Of a DNA stretch of 64,000 nucleotides, positions 21,205-31,789 are shown one piece after another (positions within the stretch are counted from its first letter, which is position 1; each line of letters starts with the position of its first letter). The stretch spans positions 124,001-188,000 of the forward strand of contig JAKTTT010000031.1 in assembly GCA_030581615.1 (NCBI GenBank). The letters run 5' to 3'. The stretch comes from Alloascoidea africana (Eukaryota > Ascomycota > Alloascoideomycetes > Alloascoideales > Alloascoideaceae). The translations under genes were made by a program, and so were the position numbers. The notes under the pieces are model-generated. The model was given only the letters and a program-made list of their open reading frames with translations. It searched no databases and had not been told where the DNA came from.

Positions 21205-22230
21205 TGCGTTGTTTTGTTAGCTATTTTTTTTTTTTTTTGATTAGAATATTACTTTTTGTTTTCTTCCCCCTCAATTAAGAAAGGATGGGCGAGATTTAAG
21301 AAAGTAGATTTTGCACAATGTGAAACTAAACATTTGAATTCCATACTACATTCCCAATTTTTATCACACCGAAATCATATGCTATAGACTCTTTAGTAGA
21401 CTTGCAAGATCTGTAAACACTTGAATAGGTTCCATGGATCATTAGTTCCACGGCCATTGTTGATTTTGTCAGTGCTTTAGAAACAGCCAAATCTTCATTA
21501 GTATACGGCAAGCGACTTTCTACGTTTCTTGTTATAGTTATTCCTGATCTTTTTCAAATATTTCTCGAGGGGTCGAATACATCGTTCAACATGATTAATG
21601 GTGATCTGTTCAAATCATTCACCTAGACGTTATTCAAGACTCAGTATCCAACAACGTACTTTGTTAACAAATCACATCAATCAAATGGGTTGGTGGAAAG
21701 GCATATTCAATCGATTGAGGAATACTATAGAACCAAAGAACCAAGAACGTATGTGCCTCTACCATATAGCATCTCTTCTTTTACCTGTTCTCTAGGTTTA
21801 TTAAGAGTAGATCTTGGAAGCCTTTAGAGCGCTTAGCTTTGGAACTCACTACATAGCTTATATAGCAGGTAAAATGTAATTGTCAGTTTCTAAAAAGAAA
21901 TGTTACGTGGATCATGCTACGTGGATCATAATACATTTGCTTTTTGAAATAGGAGGTTGGGTTAGTGTCCCCGCTACACAACCTTTTGTTGTCCTCCCTT
22001 GGCTGCTACAGTTTGATTATTATAGGATTGCCTTTGTGTCATAAAACATCCATCTTGTAATGATTTGGGTGAAACTAGTTGATCTATACTATGTGTTGCA
22101 TCCTGGTGTCTTTGCTGATGGTTAAAATAGAGGGAGAAAAAGACAAAAGAGTAGCTACATAAGTACCCCTACACGTCTATCTCCTATAGTCATAAAACGT
22201 TCAAGTGCAAATGAAAACTTGGAGAAAATC
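21205..22230. other. Convergent spacer between VMA13 and the MoCF-domain gene, holding an integrase fossil
   Basis: This is the 3' flank of both neighbouring genes. Apart from the integrase-like fragment listed separately, I see no gene. A short direct repeat GCTACGTGGATCAT occurs twice around 21904-21930. Confidence 0.5.
21590..21835 (+). mobile_element. Integrase fragment of an LTR retrotransposon (fossil)
   Basis: A short stretch encodes the N-G-L-V-E-R-type motif with its surrounding helix, the conserved region around the third acidic residue of retroviral-type integrases. Nothing else of the element is recognisable here, and no terminal repeats are seen. It is a broken, truncated relic, probably old. 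The family (Ty3/gypsy or Ty1/copia) cannot be fixed from so little sequence. Confidence 0.55.
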
Positions 22231-23424
22231 TCAATTCCCTTTAAAAGAATAACTTCTTTCCTCCTCAATCGTTATCTCAGTTCCCTTTAGAATAGCGATT
22301 GCTTCGTCTGTGATTGATCTCACGTAATCATAATCCTGTTTTTTACCAAGAATGCTAACGCTTTGTTTCCCCACCGTCGCATGGGGATAACTGCCGATTT
22401 TGATCTCTCGACCATGTACTTTATCTTGAAGTTGAGACAGATACGGTGCCATTTCAAGCTCAGAAAGCTCGGTCAATATAAAGAAGCGAATGTGATGGTT
22501 TCCCTTGGGTACAACTGGTTTGATATGGGGTTCTAGTGAATCCAGCAGTAGCCGGAATAGTCTAAGGATGGAGGTTGGAGAAATTGGTTAGTGAATTTGC
22601 TTTACAATGGAAATGGGATGTAAATTTTTGTCTCATACTGAGAAATCCCCGGAAGGATGAAAAGCCGTTGCTTTATGGACACAACTGGCACCCATGTTTT
22701 ATCACACGTATAGATACGAGATTCTGATCCAGTAGGAAGTGTCGCCATTCGCAATCGAGCCAGTTTAGACTCTTCTGGCTCATTATCTGAAATGTTGAAT
22801 GCTGCTTTCATCTTGTTATCAATGTCCGTGTTCAACTTGAGATCCAAACTAAAAGCTTTGGAAACTAAACTGATACAGTTAGATGCTTCAAAAGGTCAAA
22901 TCCTATTCGAAAACGTACTGGACTCATAGGTGATGTCGTCATGGGTAGGACCAATACCTGATTTGTTCAAGTTAGCAGGGACAAAAACAATTCAACTTTC
23001 AACAATGCGTACCACCAGAAGAGACAACAAAATCGTATCGGTCCACCATCCTTCGCGTGGCCTCTACTATTTGTTCTTCGTTATCTCCAATCACCTCTAC
23101 TCTTTTCAAATCCACTCCTAGCTGGAAACAGAACCGAGAAAAATAAGCGGAGTTTGTGTCCAGGATCTTTCCATTGAGAACCTCGTCTCCAATAATCTGT
23201 CATGCTGGTTAGATGAGTGGAAATTTCTCATCGGCACAGGTGCAATCGAAGCATACCAAGCATCCAGCAGTTCGGATCTCATGATTGAGCACAGCGCTGC
23301 TTATACACCGGGTTGATTTTAAATAGAAGAATGGGATTGAAGAAGACCCCAGACCAATGCTGAGATGGAAACGGAAGCAGGAGCTAATAACGGGCCGATT
23401 GAGCCTTGATGCGATGGTATACAT
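22231..23424 (-). CDS. MoCF/CinA-type (FLAD1 N-domain-like) protein with likely mitochondrial presequence, five exons
   Basis: The protein belongs to the MoCF_biosynth (MoaB/Mog) fold family seen in CinA and in the N-terminal domain of animal FAD synthase, where it acts on FAD or related nucleotides. Exons are 23257-23424, 23013-23196, 22919-22957, 22639-22864 and 22231-22561; phases fit and give 315 residues. Family marks are I-I-G-D-E-V-L-N-G-K with D-T-N-S, then S-S-G-G-I-G-P-T-H-D-D-I-T-Y-E-S (spread over three exons), and L-P-G-I-S-Q. The first 55 residues are Arg/Ser-rich, hydrophobic and almost acid-free, a plausible mitochondrial targeting sequence. Introns are 54-77 nt; three show CTAAC branch sites. 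Its exact substrate is unknown, and no molybdopterin gene is nearby. Confidence 0.88.
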
Positions 23425-24519
23425 GATGTGGACAGACGATAGATAGACTCCGGGACTCAAGATCGGGAGGAATAAATGGAGATTTGGCAGGTGGTGGTGA
23501 TAAACAAGAAAGTAGAGTCGGCCCAAGCGATGGATTTTAGTTTGGCACAAATCGGATCTGGTTCAACAAGTGCATTGTGTTTATCGAACAAGAGTCTTGG
23601 AAGGACTTTTGCGCGCTTTAGTACTGCTCGCTCACTTTCTATCTGCCTTGCCAACCAAGCATGCTGCGCTTTTGTCTGATTCCGAAAAGAGCAAAACCAA
23701 AAAACATATGATAAGACGTTAAAATGAGCTCTAAAGCCCCGTTATCTTGGTGTGAAACTGCTCTCTCTATCATTACCATCAATCAGAGTCTATAAGGCTG
23801 ACACGGAAACAATGCAAAGCTTCTCAAATCCCGACTTCTATTAGCCAAATGGACTTTTTCCGAAACCTGTTTCTGAATGCACGGGTTTGTAGCTAAGCTT
23901 TTAGTTTTATCTTGGATCAAACATTTATAGCGCTTTGATTGAGCAGGTAAACACGACTCGATAAAGGTCAAAACAGCACCAGAAAAAATCGCCATATTAC
24001 TTTAGGTAACCATAAATACTTAGGAAACACGAATCTAGTTACGGGGCGGAGCATTCTTTGTAGTTTTTTTTTTTTTTTGGCTTTTGGGTGAAACGTTCGT
24101 AAGGTTTATTTGGATTTTCATTTCCATGCTGATAAAGCATTTGCACAAAAGCATTTTCTACATTCCCTATTAAATCATCATTATCTGTACCTTTCAGACA
24201 AAAAAAAAACATACAAACAAGGAAAATCGAAGGTACAGTTTTAATTTTCTATCCCATAAATATACTTATCAGTTGCACGTTCAATTAATTCTTCCTTGAT
24301 TGAGCCCGATAATGAATTCAAGATCCGCTTTTCTCGCTTCGCTTTTGCATACCGTGAACCTTGTAATTTGGTCACCATGGATTATCTGCAAACAGCCAGA
24401 AAAATAAAGGTACGTTCTAAAAGAAAATCCCAAGGTTTGGCTGGTGACGGCTTCAACCACCAGGAAATTGGAGTAAATCAAAGATAGCAGATCAAATTAG
24501 CTTATTTCCTGTAATCACC
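23425..24519. other. Spacer upstream of the MoCF gene; weak coding signals only
   Basis: Two reverse-strand open frames lie here: 23783-23995 (70 codons from an ATG) and 23457-23654. They look mildly protein-like but I cannot join them with acceptable splice sites, and neither matches a family I know. The region 24000-24300 is AT-rich with A/T runs. I call no gene. Confidence 0.35.
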
Positions 24520-26601
24520 CTAGCTATTCAGCATCATCATATCTCTGAAACTTGATATTCTTCTGATGTTTTTCTGCTTGGATGTCTTTGGTGAGTTCAA
24601 ACCAGAGTTCTCATTTGTTCTTGATATGCTTTGCTGCTCCTCAATAGACCCACCATTGTTGCTGTTCACACTGGAGTTGCTGTGGAAGCTTCCTCTTCCT
24701 TTATTTTTAAACATTACTTTTATCCAGGTTAACTTTTTCGAAACACTACTAAGCTGAGAATTTTGTTGTGGTGATGGCTGAGTTTGAGGTGAAGAAGGAC
24801 GGTGGCTTCTCGCACAACCATCTGGGAGTTCCCCATTCTCAAGATCGGATCTATCAGTGGCTGTCGTATAAATTGACCAATTCGTAGACTGACGCTTGGC
24901 CATTCCCCCCAAGGCCTTACAGCTTTTTTCATTCTTGTTATCTGCACAATTATTATTAAGATATTTAGAGCTTCGTGGGTCCAAAGTTCCATAACACAGT
25001 TTTGCTTCTAGCTCAAGTTTTTCTAAGGTTTCCAATTCGTTTGATAGCAGTTGATTCTGTGTATTTGTATGTTCCTCGATGTCACCGTTTCCTGTTGCCA
25101 CGTGCATCGATTTTGACTCGTCGCTCTCTTCTTCACTCAGCTGTGGAAGCGAGGGTTCCCGTTCCACAAACCCAGCGGTATATGCGGCTAACCCATCAGG
25201 TCTAGAAGATGACCGCGGCGGCACGAATCTACTTTTCACGACCTCGATTTGATCTCCCGAAATGTCCGTTCTCGACTCAAGGCTAGGGATTGTTGAAAGA
25301 CGTTTGGACTCAAACATTATTTTGGACTGTAAACTGGAGAACCCAGCATTTCTGGAGACTACTTGTGATCTACTCGGATCTGTAAAACCTTTGCGAGTTT
25401 GCGATTCATTCTCAAAATCAAAAAATACGTTGTTTGAGGACGTCCCTTTGGTAGGTGCTATTCCTAGTCCAGGCGCTGTGGTAAATGATTGTAAGGAGTC
25501 ACCTGTTTCAGAATAGTCACATTCAGATTCTCGATACTCATTTGGCGAATCGTGAAAATCTACATTCCTGCTTGTACCACGATCTATAGGAGATAGACAA
25601 ATGTCGATGCCATGGTCGGATGTTCCTCTGCCATCATAGCCTGGGTCACTATTGGTTGTTCTCAATGGAGAACACGAGTTTTGTTTTGACTCCTCGATAA
25701 AAACAGCAGGCAAAGAAACTGACGACTGAAGTTGAGCATTGGATTTTGTTGACAGGTGGACCATTATTCCACTCACTTTCTGTTCTGAGGGAGAAACTTT
25801 GGTAAAATTTATCGGGGAGCAAAGCCGGATATTTGGAGATGCCAATGTTCCAATTGAGGAGGATGGGGGAGCACTTGCATTTGTGCTTTCGAATGATACT
25901 GAGCCAGACGAAACCGAATGAGAGTCATTAGTTATGCTGTCGTTATTTGCCTTTTCATTGTCAACATAATTTTCCTCTTCTTCCTCGATTGTAATTATGG
26001 GTTTGCTGTTTTGGTTGACAAATCCAATAAACATGCTTATTATTCGCTCAAAATTTGCTAAATCTATTTCTGCTTCCCTCAATTCGCTCTTCAAATCGCT
26101 TACTTTCCTCTGTTTCTCGGCAAGGGTCCAGAATAGAGAATCTGTAATGTCTGCCTCGTTTTCATCTCGCATCCGTCCATGAATATCGTCATAGTAACTC
26201 ACAGAGCTTGTTGTGCTTCTGGAAGGTTGTGAAGAGCAGCTTCCTCTCTGTGTGCTTCCCGGCGACGAGGAATAACTAGTTTCGGGACTGGAATTGGAAG
26301 ACGATGATGGTGCCTCGACTATATTGAGATTGAACCCTCGTCCTCTAAAGTCTCCATTTCTTTTCCTCATGTGAGCTTTCTGTGGAGGATGCATTCGTGA
26401 ACCACTTTGATTTTTCCCCATATCCTTTAAATGTTGACCGTGCTGTTGTGAAGACATAGCTTTTGACATTATCCAGAAATTCTCATCAGATTCCAGTCCA
26501 GATAGCGTTGGATGACCAATGCTGTTGTTTGTTGTAGAGTTGGAGCTGAAGTTGAAGTTTTTGGGAGACAAAGCCCCGTCTCTGGCTGCTGCTATTTCCA
26601 T
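24520..26601 (-). CDS. Ser/Asn-rich protein with a short central coiled coil
   Basis: I cannot assign a function. The 693-residue frame starts at the ATG 26601 and is unspliced. Most of it is low-complexity, rich in Ser, Asn, Thr and Glu, typical of disordered, heavily phosphorylated fungal regulators. The only ordered-looking part is a coiled coil around residues 150-195 (L-F-W-T-L-A-E-K-Q-R-K-V-S-D-L-K-S-E-L-R), followed by a hydrophobic F-E-R-I-I-S-M-F-I-G-F and an acidic I-T-I-E-E-E-E patch. A basic segment (K-K-L-T-W-I-K-V-M-F-K-N-K-G) lies near the C terminus. The coil distantly recalls the small fungal Tda11-type coiled-coil proteins, but this is only an impression. No catalytic motif, membrane segment or signal peptide is visible. 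Confidence 0.8.
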   Translation of the reverse strand: MEIAAARDGALSPKNFNFSSNSTTNNSIGHPTLSGLESDENFWIMSKAMSSQQHGQHLKDMGKNQSGSRMHPPQKAHMRKRNGDFRGRGFNLNIVEAPSSSSNSSPETSYSSSPGSTQRGSCSSQPSRSTTSSVSYYDDIHGRMRDENEADITDSLFWTLAEKQRKVSDLKSELREAEIDLANFERIISMFIGFVNQNSKPIITIEEEEENYVDNEKANNDSITNDSHSVSSGSVSFESTNASAPPSSSIGTLASPNIRLCSPINFTKVSPSEQKVSGIMVHLSTKSNAQLQSSVSLPAVFIEESKQNSCSPLRTTNSDPGYDGRGTSDHGIDICLSPIDRGTSRNVDFHDSPNEYRESECDYSETGDSLQSFTTAPGLGIAPTKGTSSNNVFFDFENESQTRKGFTDPSRSQVVSRNAGFSSLQSKIMFESKRLSTIPSLESRTDISGDQIEVVKSRFVPPRSSSRPDGLAAYTAGFVEREPSLPQLSEEESDESKSMHVATGNGDIEEHTNTQNQLLSNELETLEKLELEAKLCYGTLDPRSSKYLNNNCADNKNEKSCKALGGMAKRQSTNWSIYTTATDRSDLENGELPDGCARSHRPSSPQTQPSPQQNSQLSSVSKKLTWIKVMFKNKGRGSFHSNSSVNSNNGGSIEEQQSISRTNENSGLNSPKTSKQKNIRRISSFRDMMMLNS

Positions 26602-27630
26602 ATAAACAAACCACCGTTGATTGAGCTCAATACTGTTGTATATATTTAATTAAGATTCGACCTCTCCTAAGAAATAAAAAAAACAAAGCAGAGAAGAAGT
26701 TTTACTGAAAAAGAGATCTCGTAGATAGTTATAAGATCGAAGCATAGATTCAATTCCAAGTCAGAGGATTCCTCGCGCGCAAGAAGCCAAGCCAAGTCAA
26801 ACAGTCGGACTATATCTTAGGTACTGTAACAGTAAGAACGATCAACACATGGGTCAAAGCAAGAAATCGAGAACAAAAATTAATACTTCCGTCATGAATT
26901 TGTGTTGCGATCTTCGAGAAACACTTGGGAGTGTGATACAGTACAGGCACGAGTGCGTACTAAACCGGACATTATTTCTACTTCTTGAATCTGCAGCACA
27001 GAAACTGCAGGTAACGTAAAACAAAACACAAATAACCTGCCTGCGAAAAATACATTTAGAATGTTGGCTTTTCATCCTGGTCCGGGGTCCTCGAGCATTG
27101 AAAGACGGTTGTCGCTTTGTGATAATGAAGTGCGAATAGAGATGATACATTCAGTACTGGCTAGGATGTTGCAGTCCACTCTCACAGAATTGAAACGCTA
27201 TGATAATTCCTCTTCTCTATTGCAGTGCAAAGCAGAACAAAAACTAGCACTTCTAGTCTAAATTCGGCAGTCTAAACAACTAACGTAAGATCGGAATGGC
27301 CTGAATCGACCCAAAGATCACTACGAGGTGAAACTGGCAAATGCAGACACTGAATCTCGACATTTTCCAGTCTTGAGCATGGCGGAGAAACTTTCTACAG
27401 ACAACTAATTAGCTACTTTGTAACCGCGCACATTGCTAGCATGTCTCACTTTCATCAATCATAATAACTGTGCCAGATTCGTGATGCCTTTGCGGCTCTT
27501 TCTGCTTAGCGCCAGTGATAAGCTGAGGCCAAATATACAACAAAGTCCTGTAAATATATAAAACAAATAGTTATAAACTTGGCCCTCCAAAAACAGTATC
27601 CATTGACATCCGGACTTTACTTGTAGGCGT
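26602..27630. other. Spacer upstream of the Ser/Asn-rich gene, with a possible small spliced gene on +
   Basis: A + frame from the ATG at 26849 runs about 54 codons to a donor-like CAG|GTAACG at 27010. It reads as a helical, Leu-rich peptide. A second open stretch, 27061-27261, is also helical. The only acceptor between them (TTTAG, 27059) does not keep the frame, so I do not join them. No known family is recognised. Confidence 0.3.
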
Positions 27631-28157
27631 TCACTCGTAGTTGACCTTCGTGGTCTTGAGCACACTGTAGAGCCTAGTGCTGAAAAACAACGTTCCAATA
27701 AGCCCCAGAATAAGCAGCAACAGTGGGATTGGTTTCTTGAACCCAGTTTGGTATGATCTTACTGCTCCTGCGGTTCCCAAAACTCCAGATGAAGCCAATG
27801 ACAACTGCAATCCTAGCTTTACTCTTGAAGAGGAGGAAGGTGACTGTAGGATAAACGCAGCGGCACCATAAAGTATGCCCAGAGTAACACCAGCGATCAA
27901 AGACGGTTTGGATCCTCTCCTACTATAGCAATATGTAGAAGCATCATGAAACAAAAGGGATGCTCAATGTTAGAACATTTTGAAAAAAACATCTTGTTTG
28001 ATCCTCATCTTTGGAAACAACTTACAAATAGCCAATCGATCCTCCAACTCCACAAAGGAAGCTGTAGATGCCAGCTAAAATTTGATCCTATATGTGTAAC
28101 AGTTATTCACCTTGTTCTCTGATCCGGTTGTCCACTTCCAAGTTCATGTCTTACCAT
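27631..28157 (-). CDS. TMH11: TMEM14-family (UPF0136) small membrane protein, three exons with an ATG-only first exon
   Basis: The 118-residue protein matches the TMEM14 family (yeast Tmh11/Tmh18; animal TMEM14C takes part in mitochondrial porphyrin/haem transport). Four hydrophobic segments are visible, with family marks G-G-S-I-G-Y-F-R-R-G-S-K-P-S-L-I-A-G and the R-S-Y-x-T-G-F-K-K-P-I-P loop. Exons are 28155-28157 (ATG alone), 28026-28087 and 27631-27922, with introns of 67 and 103 nt. The ATG is followed directly by GTAAGA, and the acceptor ACATATAG restores M-D-Q-I-L-A-G-I-Y-S-F, which matches family N termini in length and character. An inner mitochondrial or ER location is inferred from the family. 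Confidence 0.9.
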
Positions 28158-28807
28158 CTTAGTTTATCACGATTCGTCTTGCTCCGTCGTGTAACAGAGA
28201 CATCAGATATTGATCTACTTTATCACAAACACGTGACCTGTGAAACGTTTTGGACTGTCATGCCAATTTACCGCTTTTTTCCCCCTCGCCCAAAGCATGT
28301 TGTGACAGTTATCAGGCACGAGAATTTTGTGTAACATACTGTTTGAGATTCGTACTTTAAAAGTCAAAGATGTCTATTCTGCAATTTTTATTAACCGGTG
28401 CTTGGATTGGGTGACCACATAATAAGATACAAGACGAACTAAAAAATGCTGAACCCAAGCTTCCAATTCAAATCAACAGATATAAAATTATGCAAGCTAT
28501 ATAAAATCGTAAACTTAGTCACTAATTTATGGCTGAAAGCATGGAAAAAGGGATAGAATCTAAGTCCATGACCACTAAAAATGCTTATCAAAACCATTAA
28601 ACAATTGACAAATCAATCCGGTCATCCACCTTGAATAACAGCTAAGAGTAAAAGAAGATGTTAAGAAAACAAACAACAACAACAAGAGAACACAGAAAAA
28701 AAAAAAGGATGTGGCACACTCTCCGCCAACTTCCAAAACAGTCGCTGTGATCCAGTGGGGAAAAAAGCAATTGGTATTAAAAAAGCAAAAAGTATGGATC
28801 TGAGGTG
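28158..28807. other. Spacer between the TMEM14 gene and the GRR1 3' end
   Basis: Upstream region of the TMEM14 gene and downstream flank of GRR1. A CACGTG lies near 28230. AT-rich; no gene seen. Confidence 0.45.
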
Positions 28808-31789
28808 TTATGCTTGATCCATTTGAACATCATCGTCAACATCGGTTTGAGACATATTTCTATTTTGCTGCTGCTCTTCTGCTCGGGTTCTTGCAATCGG
28901 AACAAACATATTGGAGTCGAGGGCCAAGGGAGTACCCACCTCACTCTGTTGCTCCATTGCAGTGCGATCGACCGGTTGGTTTTGAACACGGGTTGCTGGA
29001 TTTTCCTCCGGCGTGGGCCTCATGCCCTCCCTTAGAGCACGATTAGCGGGTATCGGCACTTGCGGTGGTTGCTGTTGCCGCCGTTGCAGCTCCATTTGCG
29101 CCTGTTGTCTATTTGCATTCAAAGTCTCAAAATCAGGGAGTAACAAGCCAGGCGAAGCTAGGAAATGAGGGTCATTGTTTTCGATATGCGTTGGCGGATG
29201 AGCCATGTTATGGGCTATTCTGAATCTACTGGCAAAATCAAGGTTATCATTATTTGCAGCGTTTCTTCCTAACCAGGTGTTAGCTTCCTGTCTTAGAGTT
29301 GTGGGAAAGCCATTATTCAGCCCGATGCCATTCCAGTTTCGTTGTAAAGGGACATTGTTATTCATATTGGTATTGTGCGGTTGTAGTGCTGCAACATTGT
29401 TTTCAGCCACCTGACGAAACAGCGTCGCCAGTCCAAATCTATTAGGCGCCTGTGTCTGGGCCTGGTTTGGATTGGGAACAGCATTTTGCTGATGCTGATG
29501 CTGCTGCTGCTGTTGCTGCTGCTGCTGTTGCTGCTGCTGTTGCTGCTGGGCTTGTGTTTGTTGATGCTGTTGTTGTTGATGTTGCTGCTGTTGGGCTTGC
29601 TGCGCCCCGATGAAGCGATGAACAAAAACAGGGACTCCATTCTCCCGCATTTCTAAATAATCATCCTCTTCCTCATCACTTTCAGATTGGAAGGCAATCG
29701 GAAAGTTTACAGGATTTCGTTGTGGAGATCCCATCAATGCTGCAGGTGGGTTGGTGAACCGAGGAATGCCGTTAATAATCGCGGGAACAGTAACATGGCC
29801 ATTCTGGATAATATTTGCTCGGTTGAAAACGTTGAACATCATCAACCCGTTAGGAGTCATGAATAGTCTTGAAAGCTCCTCTCTTAGCCTTTTCACCCCG
29901 TCTCCACTGAACACACAGAAAACAGCTTGTTGAGCAGCGTTGAGATCTGGAGGAGGATCTCGACAGTGTCTTGTCAGGTCATGTCTCAAAAATGCGTGGA
30001 CTCCAGTAAGACTGAGGTGTATTAACTTTGGACATGAAATTAGCAGCTGGTAGATGGGGTATAGCGTGAGACTTGTACAATATGAAAGGTGTACTCGCTC
30101 CAAGGTCTCTTCACTGCCTCTTCTATCCAGGAGCGCGAAAATTCCAGCGTCGGAAATGTTGATGCATTTTACCAGGCCGATTCTTCTTAGTCTGGTCAAG
30201 CTTGCCAATTCCACAAGTGTTGTATTTGTTAGCTGATCACAGCAGGCAAGGTCAATGTACTGTAATTTGGGGCAATTTCTAACCAAAATAGTGACACCAT
30301 AATCAGTAATGTTGGAACAATGCCCAAGATGAATAAAATGCAACGATCTCCCCAATCTTGCAATGTGCTTCAACGATGTATCTGTAATACAAGGACATTT
30401 GGATAACAAAAGATTTCGTAGTCTTTGTGCGTGACGTACAATAGAGTCCACGGTGCGATCTGTTATCTGTCTACAGGCAGTAACATCCAGAATTCTCAAT
30501 CTATCGAAAGAGATATCTCTGTCAAAGTTTATAAATGCTTGATCTGTTAAAACAATGTTTTGTGTGACTTTAAATTCTCGAAGATTTTTCAGTTCCACAA
30601 ACAGGTGGCGAATAGAATCGTTTGTGACTTTATCACAACCGCTAAAATCAACCTCAACCAAATAAGAATTTTCTCTAAGGGCAAAAGCTGAAAGGTCTGT
30701 AATGTTGGAACAATTTGTCAATTTAAGACGCTTCAGATATTTACAACTTTTTGAAAGGTTGATTATAGAATTATCTGTCAAGCTGGAACATTCCGAGGCG
30801 TATAAACCTTGTAATCTGTTACAATTTAGAGCGAGTGCATTCACCGTGGCATCACTAATGTTTGTAACATTTGACAGATCTATAGATTGCAAGCTTGGGT
30901 TATTCAGCAAAATGGGTATCAGCGAATGATTTGTCAGCTGGGAACAGGTTGTAAGTGTTAGTCTTTCAAGCGAATCACAGTTTTTGAAAGCCAGTAGAAT
31001 GTCATCATTAGTATAAGGTATCACATTTGTCAGGTTTAATCGCTTTATATAGGAAGCATAGGGTAGATAATTTGTCTCTGGTTCAGACAACGTTCGTATT
31101 ATAAGGTCAAGAACTTTTTTATTGGGAACAGTTAATCTGAACCACATCATCTCGATCAACAAGTCACACCAGGCTTTGCAAGTTGTCAAAATTGCAGCCA
31201 TGTCTGATTTTTGAGAAAGGTTGCTAAATATCAAAAGCAACATTTCAGGTGGGAGCATTGCTATAGGAGACTCCGAGAAGGAAACCGGGACAGCAGCACT
31301 TTCGAGACGTTGTTTATATCTATCCATAGACGAAGCTGACAGTGGGGACATGACATCTGTGTCGTCCATTTCTTCGTTTTCGGTTTCAGCAAATGCTCCT
31401 GGCTTGTCGGGGGCGTAGTCAGTGTCATCCAAGCCGTCGTCATCCAAGGTGGTCGCCGTCTGCTCCTCCTCAGACTGCGAGTCACTGCTGGTGGTGTCCA
31501 TCATCGAGATGCCGTCGTTCAAGCGAGCAGAGCCTCTGTTTGCGGAGTCACTGGACCCGCCCATGGCCAATCTAGAATGGGGACGCCTTGGGTGCAGATG
31601 GTGCCTTGGGTGATGGTGTCTGATGTGATGCCCGCCACTTTGTTGGGCGGGAAGATCTGTGGTCGCAGCCCGGCGAACTGCTGGGTGGGAGGCCAAAGTT
31701 GGTTGTCGACTAGAGCCTGGGTCTGTCGTCGATCTCAACGCCGACTCCTCGGCATGAGTAGGGGCATGTCTACCGGGGATCCAAACCAT
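28808..31789 (-). CDS. GRR1: Grr1-type F-box/LRR protein, SCF ubiquitin-ligase substrate receptor
   Basis: Grr1 recruits phosphorylated substrates such as G1 cyclins and glucose-signalling regulators to the SCF ubiquitin ligase. The 993-residue protein starts at ATG 31789 (M-V-W-I-P-G); a GTG further upstream is not a plausible start. A Ser/Asp-rich head of about 170 residues is followed by the F-box (L-P-P-E-M-L-L-L-I-F-S-N-L, about residues 178-215). A long run of cysteine-containing leucine-rich repeats follows to about residue 570 (repeating L-x-x-L-x-L-x-x-C-x-x-I-T-D). The C-terminal third is disordered, with a long Gln/His tract near residues 730-770. Domain order agrees with fungal Grr1 (S. 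cerevisiae 1151 aa). Confidence 0.95.
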   Translation of the reverse strand: MVWIPGRHAPTHAEESALRSTTDPGSSRQPTLASHPAVRRAATTDLPAQQSGGHHIRHHHPRHHLHPRRPHSRLAMGGSSDSANRGSARLNDGISMMDTTSSDSQSEEEQTATTLDDDGLDDTDYAPDKPGAFAETENEEMDDTDVMSPLSASSMDRYKQRLESAAVPVSFSESPIAMLPPEMLLLIFSNLSQKSDMAAILTTCKAWCDLLIEMMWFRLTVPNKKVLDLIIRTLSEPETNYLPYASYIKRLNLTNVIPYTNDDILLAFKNCDSLERLTLTTCSQLTNHSLIPILLNNPSLQSIDLSNVTNISDATVNALALNCNRLQGLYASECSSLTDNSIINLSKSCKYLKRLKLTNCSNITDLSAFALRENSYLVEVDFSGCDKVTNDSIRHLFVELKNLREFKVTQNIVLTDQAFINFDRDISFDRLRILDVTACRQITDRTVDSIVRHAQRLRNLLLSKCPCITDTSLKHIARLGRSLHFIHLGHCSNITDYGVTILVRNCPKLQYIDLACCDQLTNTTLVELASLTRLRRIGLVKCINISDAGIFALLDRRGSEETLERVHLSYCTSLTLYPIYQLLISCPKLIHLSLTGVHAFLRHDLTRHCRDPPPDLNAAQQAVFCVFSGDGVKRLREELSRLFMTPNGLMMFNVFNRANIIQNGHVTVPAIINGIPRFTNPPAALMGSPQRNPVNFPIAFQSESDEEEDDYLEMRENGVPVFVHRFIGAQQAQQQQHQQQQHQQTQAQQQQQQQQQQQQQQQQHQHQQNAVPNPNQAQTQAPNRFGLATLFRQVAENNVAALQPHNTNMNNNVPLQRNWNGIGLNNGFPTTLRQEANTWLGRNAANNDNLDFASRFRIAHNMAHPPTHIENNDPHFLASPGLLLPDFETLNANRQQAQMELQRRQQQPPQVPIPANRALREGMRPTPEENPATRVQNQPVDRTAMEQQSEVGTPLALDSNMFVPIARTRAEEQQQNRNMSQTDVDDDVQMDQA
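29487..29602. repeat. CAG/CTG trinucleotide tract encoding poly-Gln in GRR1
   Basis: CTG, TTG and ATG triplets (reverse CAG, CAA, CAT) repeat for about 115 bp and encode a run of Gln with some His. CAG and CAA are mixed, so the repeat is interrupted, but its length is likely to vary between strains. Confidence 0.9.

Noticed and set aside
23457-23995. Possible small two-exon reverse-strand gene
   Set aside because: No canonical donor joins the two frames; kept only as a note.
26849-27261. Possible two-exon + gene encoding a small helical protein
   Set aside because: The only acceptor does not keep the frame with the available donor, and no family is recognised.
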